From Ampelocalamus luodianensis (Eukaryota; Streptophyta; Magnoliopsida; Poales; Poaceae), in contig CM070620.1 in assembly GCA_036346255.1 (NCBI GenBank), positions 60,684,522 through 60,748,521 of the forward strand: DNA of 64,000 nucleotides. Reading direction: 5' to 3'. Position 1 is the first letter of the stretch. Every line of letters starts with the position of its first letter. Both the position numbers and the translations under genes were made by a program. This document shows, one piece after another, positions 1 to 12,504 of the stretch. The notes under the pieces are model-generated. The model was not told where the DNA came from and did no database searches. It saw only the letters and a program-made list of their open reading frames with translations.

Positions 1-705
1 TGAGATCCTCTAATTCTCCCTTTAACTGATCTCTAAAGTCAGATTACTAAAACCTGTCAGAATACTGACAGATTCGCAGAACAATCGCACTAAAAAATTC
101 ATAACTTTTGCTACAGAGGTCCAAATAATACGATCTAGCACTTCATCGAAATATATTGACGTCTTCTACAACTCTCTAGGAGAAGCCCAAGACCAAATCC
201 GCACTTAACTATATCAAAACGTCTGTCTAACGCGATCTGTCCTGAGGAGACAAAAATACCGACATTGCTACAACAATCAAATATGCATCTATTCGGGGGC
301 AAACCGGGTTACCCTTGACGAACGCTGTAGACCGCGATGCAATCGTGAATCTTCCCTTCCCTCTCTTCTTCCCTTCTCCTTTCTTCCTTCTTCTTCCTTT
401 TTTGGCGGCCACCACAATGAAGAGGCATCGGAGGAGAGGGCACCACCATGGAGGAGATGGGTTGCTATAGTACCGTGCTACAGTGGCGCGCGCAGTGCTG
501 TAGCACCCTAGGGTTCCCCCTCCTTCTTTAGTTGGTTTCTGGTTTCCTCATGGGCCATGGGCCACTAAGCCTTTTTTTCCTCCACTTGACTATGGGCTGC
601 GTGGCCCATTACTCTCTCAATTTCTGATTTTTTTTCTCTTTTAATTATCTTAATTCCCTCTCTAATTTTTCTTATTACATCCACTAACAACAAACGGATA
701 TTACA
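1..705 (-). mobile_element. Truncated end of an LTR element inserted in the 5' LTR of element A
   Basis: This stretch has no counterpart in the other LTR copy of element A, although the bases that follow (from 706) match 24327 onward. It ends in ATTACA, the reverse of a TGTAAT LTR start, so the inserted element probably lies on the minus strand. The 5 bases after it, TTTAA at 706-710, would be its target duplication; the left copy lies outside the window. It contains a purine/pyrimidine-biased patch near 350-415 and no recognisable coding domain. The junction is seen directly; calling it an LTR is inference from the terminal bases and context. Confidence 0.55.
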
Positions 706-2259
706 TTTAAAGTCTAATATTTTGTTTCTGAGGTATGTATGCATTGCTTAATTTGTGTTAAATTGATTAGTTAAAACCGTAGCTGCATATCCTGTAGGTG
801 AAATATTGATCTCTACTACCTGAGCCTAGGTTACTTGCTGTGATTAGAGTTCGTTGGATGAACTCTTATCACTTAGTAGATTACGAGTTGATTGCTTAGC
901 CATGCTTAGCTTAGGTAGAATTGGGCGATCATCGACTTAGTCGATGATCTTGATCTATAAAATTATTATTGTTCTTATGTTCGACTTGTGCTTTGTCTAA
1001 TTGCAAAAACTAAAAATGAAAACAAAAGCGATTTAGACTTGGGCACAATGGTAAGTTTTGGTGTGATCTGTTGGGTGTGATTGGAAAGGTGCCGAGTCAA
1101 CAAGGACCGAACATCTTGTTACACTAAACCAAGCATTTTAGCGTGCTAACCACACTAGAGTATATGGGACCTCTCTTGACCTAGTACTTTGGCGTGTATT
1201 GGCTCGGGTCGCGAGGGTCGCGGGAGGATGGTGTTGGGAGCATGGTAGTTGTCAAAAGCTTTACCGGAAAGGTAGTTGTCTTTCGGCTTTACCATGTAAG
1301 CGTATGGATTTCTATCCATACGAGCGGCTCGTAGTTAATACACAATATTGGAAAAAGTCTCGTAGGACTTAGGTGTGTGAGCATACCTTGGAAGTGTGCT
1401 TTGGCTTAAAGCGATGCGAAGTGTGGGTGCTGATGGTACACCTGCGAGGTTAAAACTATTCGAATAGCCTCGTCCTAGGTTATGGACACGCTTGGCAAGG
1501 TCTTCCAAGAGTTAGACTACAACATTTAAATTAAAACTTGTTGGGTGAGTGCGAATGCGGGATTAGTGCTATTGTTGGGGTGACTATTGGGATAGTCACT
1601 TCTAGGTTGTTTATCTTTACTCTGTTGTTATTATTACCTTCTGATTATTTCAACGGTAAAAATGAATTGCAAACTTGCCTTTAAAGCTGTATTACATTAT
1701 TGCAAATAAATTTGGCTTTGTGCAAATGAAACATATGGCCTCCACCAAATGAGCTTTGCATGTAGCATATGAGCAGTGCGCTAGTTCTACGTCGATCTTG
1801 CGAGTACAAAAACAATTTTTGTACTCATTTGCTTTGCCTAATGTTTTTGTTGCGAGAGGAGGAAGGGAGCCCCAAGGGCCTCACTTACGTGAGTTGTCTT
1901 TGCCGCCGTGTTTGGCGACTAGGCTTGGCGGTCGGTCGGATGCCTTGTGGGTTGAAGGCACGCGATTGGCTTTGTTTATAGCCATCTTATGGCACTTTGC
2001 TTCATTGTCGTTTTTACATTATTTGTGTATCTTTTGGCGGTCGTACAGTGCATAATATTCTACTGTTGTTACTTTCTGCTTAGTAGTGTGATGTTTGGAC
2101 TCTATGTTTGGAATGGAGTTGATGCATAATTTTATGGTGAGATGTGTATACTGCTTTTTGGGAAGTATACATATCTCGAGGATCGGTTTATTTGATTTGT
2201 GATGCTAGGACCAGGTGGTTGGTTAAGCATTACAAGCCAAATAAATTGGGGTCCTCACA
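706..2259 (+). mobile_element. Element A, 5' LTR (3' part only)
   Basis: This 1.55-kb block is repeated, with small differences, at 24327-25874. It ends in GGTCCTCACA, directly followed by a 4-base spacer and a tRNA-Met primer binding site, which fixes its right end and plus orientation. Its 5' part is missing because another element (1-705) is inserted. The reverse complement of its last 100 bases resembles the start of the C-family LTRs at 33521, 34312 and 37973, so the A and C families are related. Short open frames in it are not supported as genes. Confidence 0.85.
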
Positions 2260-2263
2260 AAGT

Positions 2264-2276
2264 TGGTATCAGAGCC
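2264..2276 (+). other. Primer binding site of element A (tRNA-Met type)
   Basis: TGGTATCAGAGCC lies four bases after the LTR end. It is the standard plant initiator tRNA-Met primer site and fixes the element as plus strand. Confidence 0.9.
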
Positions 2277-2703
2277 ATTCTGACCGTAGTAACCCAAGCA
2301 TAGTCGTTCTTAGGATATTTCAGAAAAGCTTATTTTCAAATTATAAAAAGGTTTATGAAAACCTAGGCAGATTCTGAGATTTTACTTCTTACCTATCTTA
2401 GCTTTCTACTCTCATCTTACTCTAATTTAAGTTTTAAAACTTGGTTTCTCTCTTTCCTTTCAAAAGATAGTTACTTATCCGGTGGGATTAGTTTTGGGAG
2501 AACCATGAGAGGTTAATCTAACTAAAACTTGTGGGAACATAAGGGTAAAATGTGTTGTAAGTCTGCTAAGTGTCTAAATTTGTTTCAGTTGGCTTTGTGA
2601 CTTGAAGTTTTGCATTTATTTTGTGCTGTTTTTTTTAAACTGTTTCGGTGATTTGTCGATTTTTTGCTCTCAGTCTATCACTAACCTATCTTAGTGAAAC
2701 AGG

Positions 2704-3780
2704 ATGGCCGGGAGAATGCGTGGCAGTCATCCGGCTGGTCATGATGAGGAGTTTCTCCCTCCCCCGACTATGGCTGAGGTTCTCGCTCAGATCGAGCGAA
2801 ACCGCATGGATCAGACGCGTATCTTGGAGGTCATTGCGAGGAACACCTCCACTCCCTCCGGTGCCTCCGGATCTGGAGGTGGCGGACATCAGTCGCGGGG
2901 ACTTGCGAGTTCCTCGCACGCAGCCGCCGACTTTCTCCGCTCACGAGGACCTCTCGATGCGGATGATTGGCTGCGCATGGTTGGCGAAAGCTCAACATAG
3001 CTCGATGCCGAGCCGGAGAAGGCACTCTTCGCGTCCCACCGGCTTGAGGCGCGGCACTCTCATGGTGGGAGAACTACCTGCCATGCGCCCGCGCGCCATG
3101 TGGTCTCATGGGAGGTTCAGTGCTGCTTTTCGTCGGGCCCACATCACGATGGCCTGATGAAGTGAAGAAGAAAGAATTCCTCGCGCTCAAGCAAGGCGCA
3201 AATCGTGACGGAGTATCTATACGAGTTTAATCACTGGCTCGTTATGCTCGGGTGAGGTGGCCTCTGATGAGGCCAAGCGGAGAAGTTTATGGATGGCTTG
3301 TCAGGAGGCTGCAGGACAAGCTATCTATTGTGGACTTCTCAGACTTTCGAGCCTTAGTGGATAAGGCCATTGTTGCGAGCATAAGGCAAAGCGTTGGCGA
3401 GTCCATAGCGCAAATGGGAGGCACATCGGTCTACTCACGCCCGACCTCACTTGTCCTCGGTGGGCGGCACGAGGGCCGTTCTTTTGCTCCACCGGCGCCA
3501 AGGCCATCGGCACAGCTCCTCATCCACCGCGAGCGTGTTTGACCACGTGCGCTGCGATCAGCAACGAGGTGGCCTCCGCAATCCGGCGGCGAGGTTACTG
3601 TTTTTTGCCACAACAAGGGCCCTCGCCAACCCTTGCCCTCGAGAATGTTGCGGCCCCTCGTCCTAATGGAGGCGGGCATGGGAGTGGTCACCCACGACGA
3701 AGATCATCGAAGGCCCGGGTGTGGCGGCGGTCGAGTCAACCATCTTTCGGTGAGGAGGCTCGGGGCGCGAGATGTTGTGA
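2704..3780 (+). pseudogene. Element A gag, frameshifted
   Basis: A chromovirus Gag starts at the ATG at 2704. Its N-terminal part (98 codons) includes the helix PPPTMAEVLAQIERNRMDQT, closely parallel to element B Gag (PPPSMADVLMQIERNRMDQT), and DADDWLRMV, which opens the Gag capsid-like domain. After 3000 the frame is lost several times; pieces continue in other frames (EFLALKQG-like near 3177, a hydrophobic helix near 3310-3400). A degraded CCHC knuckle is likely near 3595-3650. Gag would coat the genomic RNA in cytoplasmic particles. The breaks are small indels, several at CAG/CTG sites, so some may be sequence errors. The 3' limit is approximate. Confidence 0.8.
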
Positions 3781-6700
3781 TGGGTACACTTCTTGTCAAT
3801 TCTCGTCTGCTGCGGTATTATTTGATTACGGAGCATCGCATTCTTTATTTCAAGATCGTTTCTGCTGCTAGCGGTCTTCTTGTGTTCCTTTGGGAGTTTC
3901 TTTGCTCATTCGCTCTCGGGTCGGAAATGAGAGCGATTTAGAATGTCGGGATGTTCCTATTGAAGTCAAAGGAGTGAGATTCTTGGCAAATCTCATCTGC
4001 TCAACTCGGCAAATGCGGGCGTAATCCTTGGCATGAATTGGTTGTCCCAACACTTGGGACGGTCGATTGCGCCAAGAAGATGGTTTTCCTCACCAACCTT
4101 TCCGTGAGCAGGTTGGCTTTTCCCATGTTGCAAGGGTCACACCTTTGTGCACTTGTAGCAAAGCCAGCTTTGAAGATTCAGGAGGTTCCCACTGTTTGTG
4201 ATTTTGAGGATGTCTTTCCCGAAGACTTGCCTGGGATGCCTCCGGTGCGAGACCTTGAGTTTGTCATTGAGTTGCTACCCGGTACCGCCCCTATCTCGAA
4301 GGCGCCGTATCAAATGCCTCCCAATGAGCTAGAAGAATTGAAGAAGCAGCTTGGTGAGCTCCAAGCAAAGGGTTTCATCCGTCCCAGTTCATCTCCTTGG
4401 GGTTGTCCGGTGATCTTTGTGAAGAATAAGGACAAGACTTTGCACATGTGTGTTGATTACCGTCCGCTCAATGAGGTGACGGTGAAGAACAAATATCCTC
4501 GCCCGCATTGATGATCTTTTGACCGGTTATGCGGAGCTCGGTGTTCTCAAGATTGATCGAGGCGGGATATCATCAAGTCGGATCGGTGAGATATTCGAAA
4601 GCGGCTTTCACTACTCGTTATGGCCTTTACGAGTATACCGTCATGTCTTTCGGCTTAACCAATGCTCGACTTATTTCATGAACCTCATGAACTCGGTATT
4701 CATGGAATATTTGGATAAGTTCGTGGTGGTGTTTATTGATGATATTCTTATCTATTCCAAGGCGAAGAAGAGCATCTTGAGCATCGAAGATTGTTTTGGG
4801 CAAGCTGCGGGAACACCCACTATATCACGAAGTTCGACAAATGCGAGTTCGGTTGAAGGAAGTGGCATTCTTGGGCCATGTTCTTTCAGTGGAGGCGTAG
4901 GCGTGGATCCCGCAAGGTCGCGATGTTCTATCTTGGGTCGGCCCAAGTCGATCAGCGATGTGCGGAGTTTCCTCGGTTTAGCGGGCTACTACCGCCGCTT
5001 TATCGAGAATTTCTCCAAGATCGCGAAGCCAATGACTGAATTGCTCAAGAAGGACAAGAAGTTTGTGTGGTCCTCTGCTTGTGATGAGAGCTTTCAGGGG
5101 CTCAAACAGCGATTGACTTCAGCTCCAGTTCTTACTTTACCCGGTGTCCACAAGAGCTTGATATCTATTGCGATGCCTCTCGTCGAGGACTCGGGTGTGT
5201 TCTTATGCAAGAAGGCAAGGCAGTTGCCTATGCATCCAGGCAGTTGAGGCCTCATGAGCTCAACTATCTCACCCATGATTTAGAGCTTCTTCTTTGTGGT
5301 TCATGCACTCAAGATTTGGCGGCATTATATGATCGGTAACATTGTGAGGTGTATTCGATCACAAGAGCTTGAAATATTTGTTCACCCGACGGATCTGAAC
5401 CTCGAGCAGAGGAGATGGTTGGAATTGATCAAAGATTATGACATGGGTATTGGTATCATCTGGCAAGGCCAATGTGGTTCTTGATGCACTTAGCGAAAGG
5501 TGTATTGCAATACTTTGATGATCCAAGAGCAGCAACCTGCACTTCTTGCAGAATTTCAGCGTCTCAACTTGGGCCTGGTTGAGCATGGTTCTCTCGCTGC
5601 TTTGGTTGTGCAACCAACCTTGGTGGATCAAATCAAGGCGGCCTGACAATCGAATAATGGTGTGGGTAAAATCAGCGAACATCAAGAATGGATCGACCAA
5701 GTGTTTCACGAGAAGATGAGCACGGTGTTGTGTGGTTTGGGCAGCATCTCGTGGTCCCAAAGGTCCCAGAATTGCGGGATTTGATTCTCCATGAGGCCCA
5801 TGATTCGCCCTTGTCCATCCATCCCGGGGCCACCAAAATGTATCAAGATCTGCGTCAGAGATTACGGTGGACTCGCATGAAGCGCGAGATTGCGAGTTCG
5901 TTGCGGATCGGCGTATGTTGTCGTGTCAAGGCGAGCATCGGCGTCAGCGAGTCTTCTTGACCTTTGCGGTGCGAGTAGAAGTGGGATTCTGTGGGCATGG
6001 ATTTCATCACCGGATTGCCCCGCTCATCCAAGGGAAATGACGCCATTTGGGTTGTCATTGACAGGCTAACTAAAGTGGTGCATTTCCTTCCGGTCAAGGC
6101 TCAGCTCCATGTGGAACCTCTGGCCGAACTCTATGTATCAAGGATTGTGAGCTTGCATGGTGTGCCCAAGACGATTGTGTCTGACCGTGGGGCACTGTTT
6201 ACCTCTCGGTTTTGGCATAGTCTGCAGGAGGCCATGGGAACTCGTCTTACCTTGAAGACGGCCTATCATCCTCGGTGATGGTCGAGCGAGCAGCGTCAAC
6301 CAAGTGCTTGAAGATATGCTCCGTGCTTGTGTTCTTTCCTATGGGAAGAATAGGGAGAAGTGCCTACCGCTTGCCGAGTTCTCGTACAACAACAGCTTCT
6401 AGGCTAGTCTCGGTATGGCACCGTTTGAGGCTTTGTATGGGAGCGTCATGAGAACCCCATTGAGCCGGTCGAAACTAGGGAGAGGCGGTTCTTTGGCACA
6501 GATTCAATTAATGAAATTTGAAAGTCAAGTGCGATTGATTCGTGAGCACTTGCGCGTAGCTCGATCGACAAAGAGCTATGCGGTCGGCGTCGTCGTGGTG
6601 AGTTTCGACCCAATGACTTTGTGTATCTCAAAGTCTCACCTCTGAAGGTCATCGTCGTTTGGTGTCAAGGGCAAGCGGCTCCTCGATATGTCGGACCGTA

Positions 6701-7016
6701 TCGCATCATCAAGAAAGTGGGGCTGTTGCATACAAGTTAGAATTGCCGGCTACACTCGAAGGGTGCATGATGTTTTCCATGTATCGCAATTGAAGAAGTG
6801 CCTCAGTGTTCGGTTGAGAAGCGCCATTGGAAAATATCGATGTGCGGAAGATCTGTCTTATCGCGGCGCCCGTTCGTATCCTCGAAGAAGTGAGCGAAGA
6901 ACAAGGAACCGTGCGATCAAGTTCTTGAAGGTTGATGGTGAATCACTCAGAGGATGAAGCCACTTGGGAGCGGGAAGATCGTCTCGAGCGGACTACCGTC
7001 CTTCTTTTCCCAGTGA
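3780..7016 (+). pseudogene. Element A pol (protease-RT-RNase H-integrase-chromodomain), frameshifted
   Basis: Domains follow the Ty3/gypsy order. A protease remnant near 3815-4060 has FDYGASHS where the family has D-S/T-G, then a [12 protein letters not shown] segment. Reverse transcriptase spans about 4200-4900, with [20 protein letters not shown] and the catalytic [12 protein letters not shown] at about 4729-4764. RNase H follows at about 5000-5500. Integrase spans about 5680-6650 ([20 protein letters not shown] near 5992). A chromodomain-like end has HSEDEATWERED near 6940 and a likely stop TGA at 7014-7016. The integrase plus C-terminal chromodomain places it among chromoviruses, Tekay/Del type. 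At least six frame changes make it inactive as written; some sit at CAG/CTG sites. Confidence 0.85.
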
Positions 7017-7041
7017 TCAGAATCTCGGGACGAGATTCTGT

Positions 7042-7050
7042 AAGGGGAGA
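7042..7050 (+). other. Polypurine tract of element A
   Basis: AAGGGGAGA follows the end of pol and precedes the 3' LTR. It is the usual primer for plus-strand DNA synthesis. Confidence 0.75.
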
Positions 7051-7056
7051 TTTATA

Positions 7057-7944
7057 TGACCCTAAGTTAGGGTTTGTGTTTCAGATGTAAAATTATGAGG
7101 AGAAATTAAAAACTTTTGATATCTCATGAAATCATTTGGAAGTTTTCCAAATTTTCCCTAACCAATTTTCATTTTCTAGAATTTATTCTTGTGAATGATA
7201 GTTGTTGGCAACAAAATTCTTGACCTTAAACTTGTGATCATCCTCTGCAAGTATTTTTCCTATCATCTTGATTGTCCTAGTTACCTCTCTGAAAAATTTC
7301 ACAATTTTTAGATTTTATTTCCTATTTCAAAAGAGCAAGTCAACTTTGTTAGAAATCTGGTCAAACCCCTAGCACAACAGTTTGTGAATTTTCTTGAGAA
7401 CAATTCTATGCATAAAAATTTCTGGCAAATTTATGCAAGGTTGTTCTCTGTCCAAAGTAGCTACCATAAAAATTTTGGAATTTTTGGAGCTCGGGAGCTA
7501 TCTCTAAAAATTTCCCAAACCAGCTCAGCCTTTTGAATTCAAACCCTGGAACTACTGTTCCTCGGGCTCGAACCTAACTCGAGCTCAAGTCCGACCGCAC
7601 CTAAATGACTCGGTCGCACCGCCTAGCTGCACCGCGCGAGCCCGATGGCTATCAGCCGTCCGATGGAGATCGCACGGTCCACATTGCTTGCCTCGTCGAC
7701 CTGTCCGAATGCATACACTGATCTCGGCCGTCCATTCTTGATCGAACGGTCGACATCTTCTTGATCGAGTCAGACCAAATCGTTGAACCACACTTGGTCC
7801 GACTCGCGCTGCTTCGTCGCTATCACTGACGAGTGGGCCATCCTTGTCATATCCTTCCTCGTCTTCTCCGCGTCTCACCGGAGCTCGCGGCGGCTCGCGC
7901 ATGCGCGCCACGTCCCTCGTCGCTGCCACCTTTCTGTCCTCGTG
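7057..7944 (+). mobile_element. Element A, 3' LTR, first part
   Basis: The LTR begins just after the polypurine tract; the exact first base is uncertain (7053-7057) because the usual TGTAACA-like start is altered. It is cut at 7944 by element B, whose target duplication TCGTG occupies 7940-7944. The same LTR resumes at 22548. Taken together the 3' LTR is about 4.2 kb. No gene is visible in this part. Confidence 0.75.
7940..7944. repeat. Target site duplication, left of element B
   Basis: TCGTG here is repeated exactly at 22543-22547, directly outside the two ends of element B. Five bases is normal for LTR retrotransposons. Confidence 0.85.
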
Positions 7945-10900
7945 TGTGGGCGCCCCGGGTTATTGGAAATGTACTTAATTAAATTCATACTGTAGCACAA
8001 TTGTTAATGAAGGAACAGTACTGCCCCTTTATTAAAAATCATGCTAGGAGTATAAATTTAACAAGCAACCGATCCAATAATCAGGATTCCCGGATATATA
8101 TATCTCACAATGGTTCCCAGGATCAACGACCATTGCATATATATCCTTCAACAACATTGCATCATACACATACAAGTCATTCATTTACATAATTAAACAT
8201 AAGTTTACATCATTCGGTTTAGTACTACAATATTAAGTGACTTGGTCACTTCAAAAGGTCTAACAGCGGAAGCAAAAATAAAATATTAAAATCCACCAAT
8301 GGCCTCATCCACATGAACAATTGCGTGGAGGAAAGAAATAACTTTACTCGTTAGCGTCACCACGATCGGCGCTAACTGGTGCTTCATAAAGAAAACCGTC
8401 CTCACCTGCAACAATAGGTGATAGCACCTTGAGTACGGAAGGTACTCAGCAAGTCTTACACAAACTAATAAAATAAAGTGTTTATTAGAACCTAATCAAA
8501 GGAATAGAATTTTTATATGCATAAGGTTACAACAGGAGGGTATAAGGGTTCAGATTTGCATAAAGCAATACATCTTAACCTAGAAAGGCTAAATTTTGAT
8601 AAAGCAATTTATTAAATCAAAGATAAAGTAGAGCAGTAAGTAAAAGGAACAAGTGTAAACAGTACAGAGCATGAATCCCTCATGCTAAACCAGAAAAAAC
8701 GAAACCAGTTTTGTAAATCAAAACTTCTATCAGTGACATCAACTCAAGTTATCGTCCATGACCGTGGACACGGCTATTCGAGCAGTTTATACCTGCGAGG
8801 GTGTACATCTTTACCCACATGACTTAGCTAGCCCGTTGCCTTGGATGCCTCCGAATGATGACATACTTCCTTTGGTATGCCGACCAGGAAACTAAGATTT
8901 GGTATTTTCAACAAGCTAATGCTATTGAGTTGGACCCCATGTGTGAACCGATCTCGCAAACAACGGCGATAGCATCGCTTGCAGGGGCACACATGTTGCG
9001 TCGATAATGCCGATCCAAACAATTAAATGCGGCTGGGATCACTACCCATATTAGGATGCAATCGGCACCATTAAGGTGCGTATATGCTACGGGGCACATA
9101 TCGCCTCACCCTTCTAAGAACATCGATCTTGACATACAAGCTCACATGGCATACAACATAGTCATAAGACCTAAGCATTTATGCCATACGAGGTCAATAC
9201 ACATATTCTTACTTTCTGTTTCCAACCCAATAGTCTTAACATTTTACTTAACCAAGCAGCGCCCATACACTTGCATGTGGAAATGCGTGGGGACTTGAAT
9301 TGAATAGTCGAGTTCGGTCCTTAATTAACCTCGACAAGTCCACCACAATTCCCAATCTCGTGCACAAAAGCACCATCACTAGCTTCCTCTTGTCGAGATA
9401 AAGTTAAATATAAAACTCATTTCGAAATAAGTAAAGCTGGACAAAGAGTTTCAAATATGAAAGCCATTTGTGATTCCCATGTTTGACAAGGTATTCTTGT
9501 CAAACTCTAAAGTTCTAGGCGCATGTCTAAGCCAATGCGAAAATATATACATTACTATGCTAAGGTTGAGTGTATGATTATAATTGAGGTAATCCATCGA
9601 GTTAGGTCATAACTAACTACTAACGAGATCACGATTTGTATTTTGGAAAAATAGCATGCACAGATATCCTTTGGATTTGTAAAAACTATTGTATAAAATT
9701 TGGGACCAATATGGTGCGGAGAAGAAGCTTGCCTTGATAGTAATAAACACATTGCGGGCTCGGGATGCTCGAAATAGTGTCAAAAGCCTCGAAGAACCGA
9801 TTCTATAAAAGCAATAAAATCCAATAAATGCCAAAATCGACAATAAGTGCAAAATGGAAGAAATATGCATGATCAATGCGGAAATGCATGATTGACAATA
9901 TGCTTAAGCCATAACTACCCATAATAGTGAGAATAACCCATATTATAACCTTTGTTTTCAAATGGCGAAACTAAGGCTTAGTTCAAAGTTTGATTTTCAT
10001 ATTTTGAAAAGAAGCAAAGCAGAGACAGATAGCGATTTTGAGAAAATGAAGATAGATCAAGCAAAGGTTGAAATGAAACTTAGCATGATCTTTTAGAATA
10101 ATTAATATCCCAAGCTAACCTATTCTAACCCTAATCGATTAGATTACATCAACTAAAGAAACCTATTTTTGTCGGTTGAGCGGACAAAAGAAACAGAACA
10201 TCTCTTTGCTATGAGGCAAAATAGATGATGACAAGAATTGAAAGATCAACTTGTTATGCTACTAGGGTTGGTTGAAACCTAACTAGGATGATAAGTTGAC
10301 GGGAGAAAACCTAATTCTGAAAATGACATGGAAGACCGAAAAGTTAGAATAACAACTTTTCAGTTTACAGCAAGTTGAAGCTACTACTATTTTGAAAGAA
10401 TGATTCATATGATCTCCTAAGGTCCTTAAGATGCTCAAGATGCCAAAAACTAGGGTTTTAGCTTACCATAAAGGAAAGACACCACGGACTCACGGCAGAA
10501 GGGATTGTGAGAGAAATAAACTCTGGATTTAACCTACAAAAGATATCCAATCTTTAATGCAAGGTAAAACCAGTGCTTAAGGTGGATAAGCAATGGACAA
10601 GAGCAAGAAACTCCACTTGACAGCAAGGAAAATGATGAGCTTCAGTGGTCAACAATGGCAGCAGCAAAAAGCTAGGGTTTATATATGGAGGTTAAGCTAC
10701 AGGGCAAGATGGAAAGGTCTAGAGCTGATGAGGTGTCCATTTAGGGCTAATTATCCCAAAAATTAGTTGCATAAACTTTGGGATAAATCCTCTTCTCTAT
10801 TTACAGAGAGATCTACGCGCAGAGAGACAAGGAAGATGATAAGAATCACCTGACATGTGGGTCCCATGGCGATCCTGACCTGTGCGCCTCCTAAAGCCTC

Positions 10901-12274
10901 AAAGAATATCGTGTCAGATTAGAAATGGCGGGTGTGATAAATAGAGGTTAAAGGTTTTAATCGGTATCTTTTAATATGGACCGTGCGATCTAGATCGGTT
11001 GATCGAGATTAAAGCAGATCCCAAAAGTATTTGGGTTTTAAGTTCAAATAGGGCGTTGGTTGAAATCCAGCGGCCCGACTCAAAGATACCGTCGGCCCTT
11101 AGATGCACTAATGCGGCACCGTCCGATTAAGCTTCTACGATCGGGATTGGCGTGGGATCGGATGGTCGATTGCATACACTAATACGGACCCTACGATTGA
11201 AATCAACGGCCCACTAAATTTGGGCCTTAAATGCGCTTCGGTCAAAAAGGAGCGTAGTGGGATTTAAATCAAGGCCCGGATAAAGCGCCCTATGATTTCA
11301 AAATGAAGCAGCGGCGGTTAGATCAGAATGGGCGGCGGAGATCGTGAGGGGATCGAGTCATCCGAATGCATACACCGCTCTGGACCACGATGAAGATCTA
11401 ACGGCCTAGAGGAGCGCGAGGCCTTAATAATACGCGGTAAAAGGAAAAGCGTAGGATTTGAATCGGTCGGCCTTAATAAAAGCGCCTTTAAGTTTAAAGC
11501 GAAAAGGAGGCGTTGGATCGGAAATGAGCGGTGGAGATCGAGAAGGGCTCGGAGTTGTCCGATTACATACTGCGATCTCGATCGTTAGATCAAGATCCAA
11601 CGGCGGAGATCAAATCGCACACGTGGACAGCTCGTGTAGCGTCATAGCCTCACCGTTCGATTGAAAATCAACGGCTCTCATCACGCATGGGTTGGGCTCG
11701 CGCGCGCGCGTGGTGGGCGGACCACTTGCCTGGGTTGGACCCAACGCATAAGTTCAGTCGCTACTGATGCAGTGTTTAGGTTTAGACACGAAGGTTGACT
11801 AAATCATAAATTCAAAGTTTAAAAGTTTGTTGGGCTTTTAAAAATAGCAAATAAATTTGTAAAATCATGAAATTTTCTTTGGAGCTCTTTGGGATAATAT
11901 ATTTCCCATATAAATTTTAAAATCACATGATCACTTTGTAAAATACATAAATATTTATTTTAGCCCGAAAATATTCATTTAAAGACAACTATTTTTCTTT
12001 AAGCCAAAATAATTTCTAAAAATGCAACAAAAATTATTTTTTTAGTCAAGATAATTTATTTAGGCTTTAAAGAAAATACTTCCCAGTCATAATACAAGTT
12101 TTATCTTGTATTTCCTTGAAAACTTTAAATAAGTTTTTAGTCTTTGGCTAAAAAGGAAGGTTTTCTTAGTATGACAACTCCCAACTGGTAATTAGGAACA
12201 GTAATGCTATGAACAGTATCTCATTACTGTTCATAATGCAGATTATTACTGTTTAAATAATTGGGGCTGTTACA
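7945..12274 (-). mobile_element. Element B, 3' LTR
   Basis: Read on the plus strand it starts TGTGGGCGCC and ends GGGGCTGTTACA; in the element's own direction it therefore runs TGTAACAGCCCC to ...CCACA. It is matched along its length by 18247-22542. Compared with that copy it has many small changes at CAG/CTG positions, for example around 9597-9800. It contains no credible gene; short frames in it are chance. Confidence 0.9.
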
Positions 12275-12290
12275 AACCTACCCCCTTAAG
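12275..12290 (-). other. Polypurine tract of element B
   Basis: On the minus strand this reads as a purine-rich run, CTTAAGGGGGTAGGTT, directly next to the 3' LTR. Confidence 0.75.
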
Positions 12291-12504
12291 AAAATCTCAT
12301 CCCCGAGATTTGGAACAAGTTAGAGATTAGGAAGAAGTGAAATTGAAATTCAACATCTGTTGTCTTGATTTCCTTCAAAGATAACAAAGAAGAACTTTAC
12401 ATAACAACATAGTGTTGTCATTACATCTTTGTTTACATTGCTTTGTTTAAACTTTCCTTTCTTGATTCAAAGGAAAATTTTAAACAACAAAAAGATGGGG
12501 GTGC

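Noticed and set aside
706..12274. Differences between LTR copies as methylcytosine deamination or RIP-like mutation
   Set aside because: The changes produce CG, CGG or CGA and small indels from CAG/CTG, not C-to-T/G-to-A, so deamination is not the main cause.
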